From Legionella gresilensis (lineage in GTDB: Bacteria > Pseudomonadota > Gammaproteobacteria > Legionellales > Legionellaceae): a stretch of DNA of 64,000 bases. The DNA lies in the NCBI RefSeq assembly GCF_900639865.1, contig NZ_CAAAHX010000003.1, positions 62,001-126,000 of the forward strand, written 5' to 3'. Shown here piece by piece: positions 63,798-64,000 of the stretch. Position 1 is the stretch's first letter, and each line of letters starts with the position of its first letter. The notes below the pieces were generated by a model. The model searched no databases and had not been told where the DNA came from. It saw only the letters and a program-made list of their open reading frames with translations. Both the position numbers and the translations under genes were made by a program.

Positions 63798-64000
63798 CTA
63801 CTCTGTGCTTGAATCAGTCGGTTTATTGATTAAAATAGGAAATGTTGTTAATTGACCGGTCAATTTTAAATGCTCTATCCACGCTAGGGACTCTCTGTAA
63901 ATCATTTGCTGGTAAAGTAGATTTTTCATTATTCGAAAAGGAAAAAGCCCAAGCTGAGAAAAAGTTGTATTCTTAGCTACTGCTTTGTTAAAGGAATATT
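63798..64000 (-). CDS. 3' end of an unidentified gene (cut by window edge)
   Basis: The frame enters at base 64000 and ends with TAG at 63798-63800, giving the last 67 residues. The visible part includes FRIMKNLLYQQMIYRE and LAWIEHLKLTGQLTTFPIL, and the protein ends in KPTDSSTE. It seems soluble and helical, with no motif recognised. It lies 152 bases upstream, in the transcription sense, of the L,D-transpeptidase gene; whether they form an operon is not known. Confidence 0.55.
   Translation of the reverse strand, partial: YSFNKAVAKNTTFSQLGLFPFRIMKNLLYQQMIYRESLAWIEHLKLTGQLTTFPILINKPTDSSTE

Noticed and set aside
1-64000. tRNA, rRNA, complete insertion sequence, prophage or integrated island
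   Set aside because: No tRNA-like cloverleaf with GTTCGANTC, no rRNA stretch, no transposase, integrase or phage gene was recognised by eye; a tRNA scan would settle the first point.

Overview
The window is a low-GC chromosomal segment of a gammaproteobacterium that looks like a member of the Legionellaceae or a close Legionellales relative. The grounds are: (i) housekeeping blocks with gammaproteobacterial order (yceD-rpmF-plsX-fabH-fabD-fabG-acpP-fabF-mltG-tmk-holB-pilZ-tatD, and gyrA-serC-aroA-cmk-rpsA ... lapA-lapB-pyrF); (ii) several genes with the hallmarks of Dot/Icm type IV effectors, including a patatin phospholipase of the VipD/VpdC kind; (iii) two PmrA-type promoter boxes of identical geometry in front of two effector-like genes. 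All taxonomic and family statements come from reading motifs and from memory; no database was searched.

Layout. 1-4492 (minus strand): a surface-polysaccharide block with a Gfo/Idh/MocA oxidoreductase cut by the window edge, an SQD1-type UDP-sulfoquinovose synthase, a UDP-HexNAc 4,6-dehydratase, a KpsT/KpsM-type ABC exporter and a small membrane protein. 4661-10955 (minus): mutH, an MscK-like channel, aspS, a DUF502 membrane protein and an FmdB zinc ribbon. 11191-17631: biotin genes bioB-bioF-bioH-bioD (minus) diverge from bioA (plus) across a candidate BirA operator; a CSS-motif EAL phosphodiesterase follows bioA directly. 17778-20850 (plus): a duplicated-domain cysteine-rich secreted protein, coaE, zapD and a purine nucleoside phosphorylase. 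20919-31235 (minus): a HAD-fold effector candidate with 22-residue repeats, ubiA-ubiC, two type IV pilin-like genes, a family 4 uracil-DNA glycosylase, the VpdC-like patatin, an orphan gene, pyrF and a WbpE-type sugar aminotransferase. 31618-41380 (minus): lapB, lapA, rpsA, cmk, aroA (class II), serC, gyrA. 41702-49477: gltA, an ankyrin protein with a possible YopT-like cysteine protease domain, a Nudix hydrolase, a small secreted protein, an MFS transporter, anmK and an orphan effector candidate. 49524-61365 (minus): an FAD monooxygenase, then the tatD-to-yceD block, which joins DNA polymerase III accessory and nucleotide genes to the fatty-acid synthesis cluster. 61527-64000: mnmA, erpA, an L,D-transpeptidase and the 3' end of an unidentified gene.

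Non-coding DNA carries three dispersed repeat families, each present at least twice: a three-hairpin element (17.6 and 25.4 kb), paired inverted GTCATCCCGCG-type palindromes (19.7 and 33.5 kb, the first inside a MITE-like element) and a 57-base repeat (31.3 and 55.0 kb). No CRISPR array, tRNA or rRNA gene was recognised.

The most notable result is the pair of promoters at 21.9 kb and 48.5 kb. Each has a perfect YTTAAK-N5-YTTAAK PmrA box ending exactly 10 bases before a -10 hexamer, and each sits in front of a gene with a glutamate-rich C-terminus typical of Dot/Icm substrates. This suggests two new members of a PmrA-controlled effector regulon.
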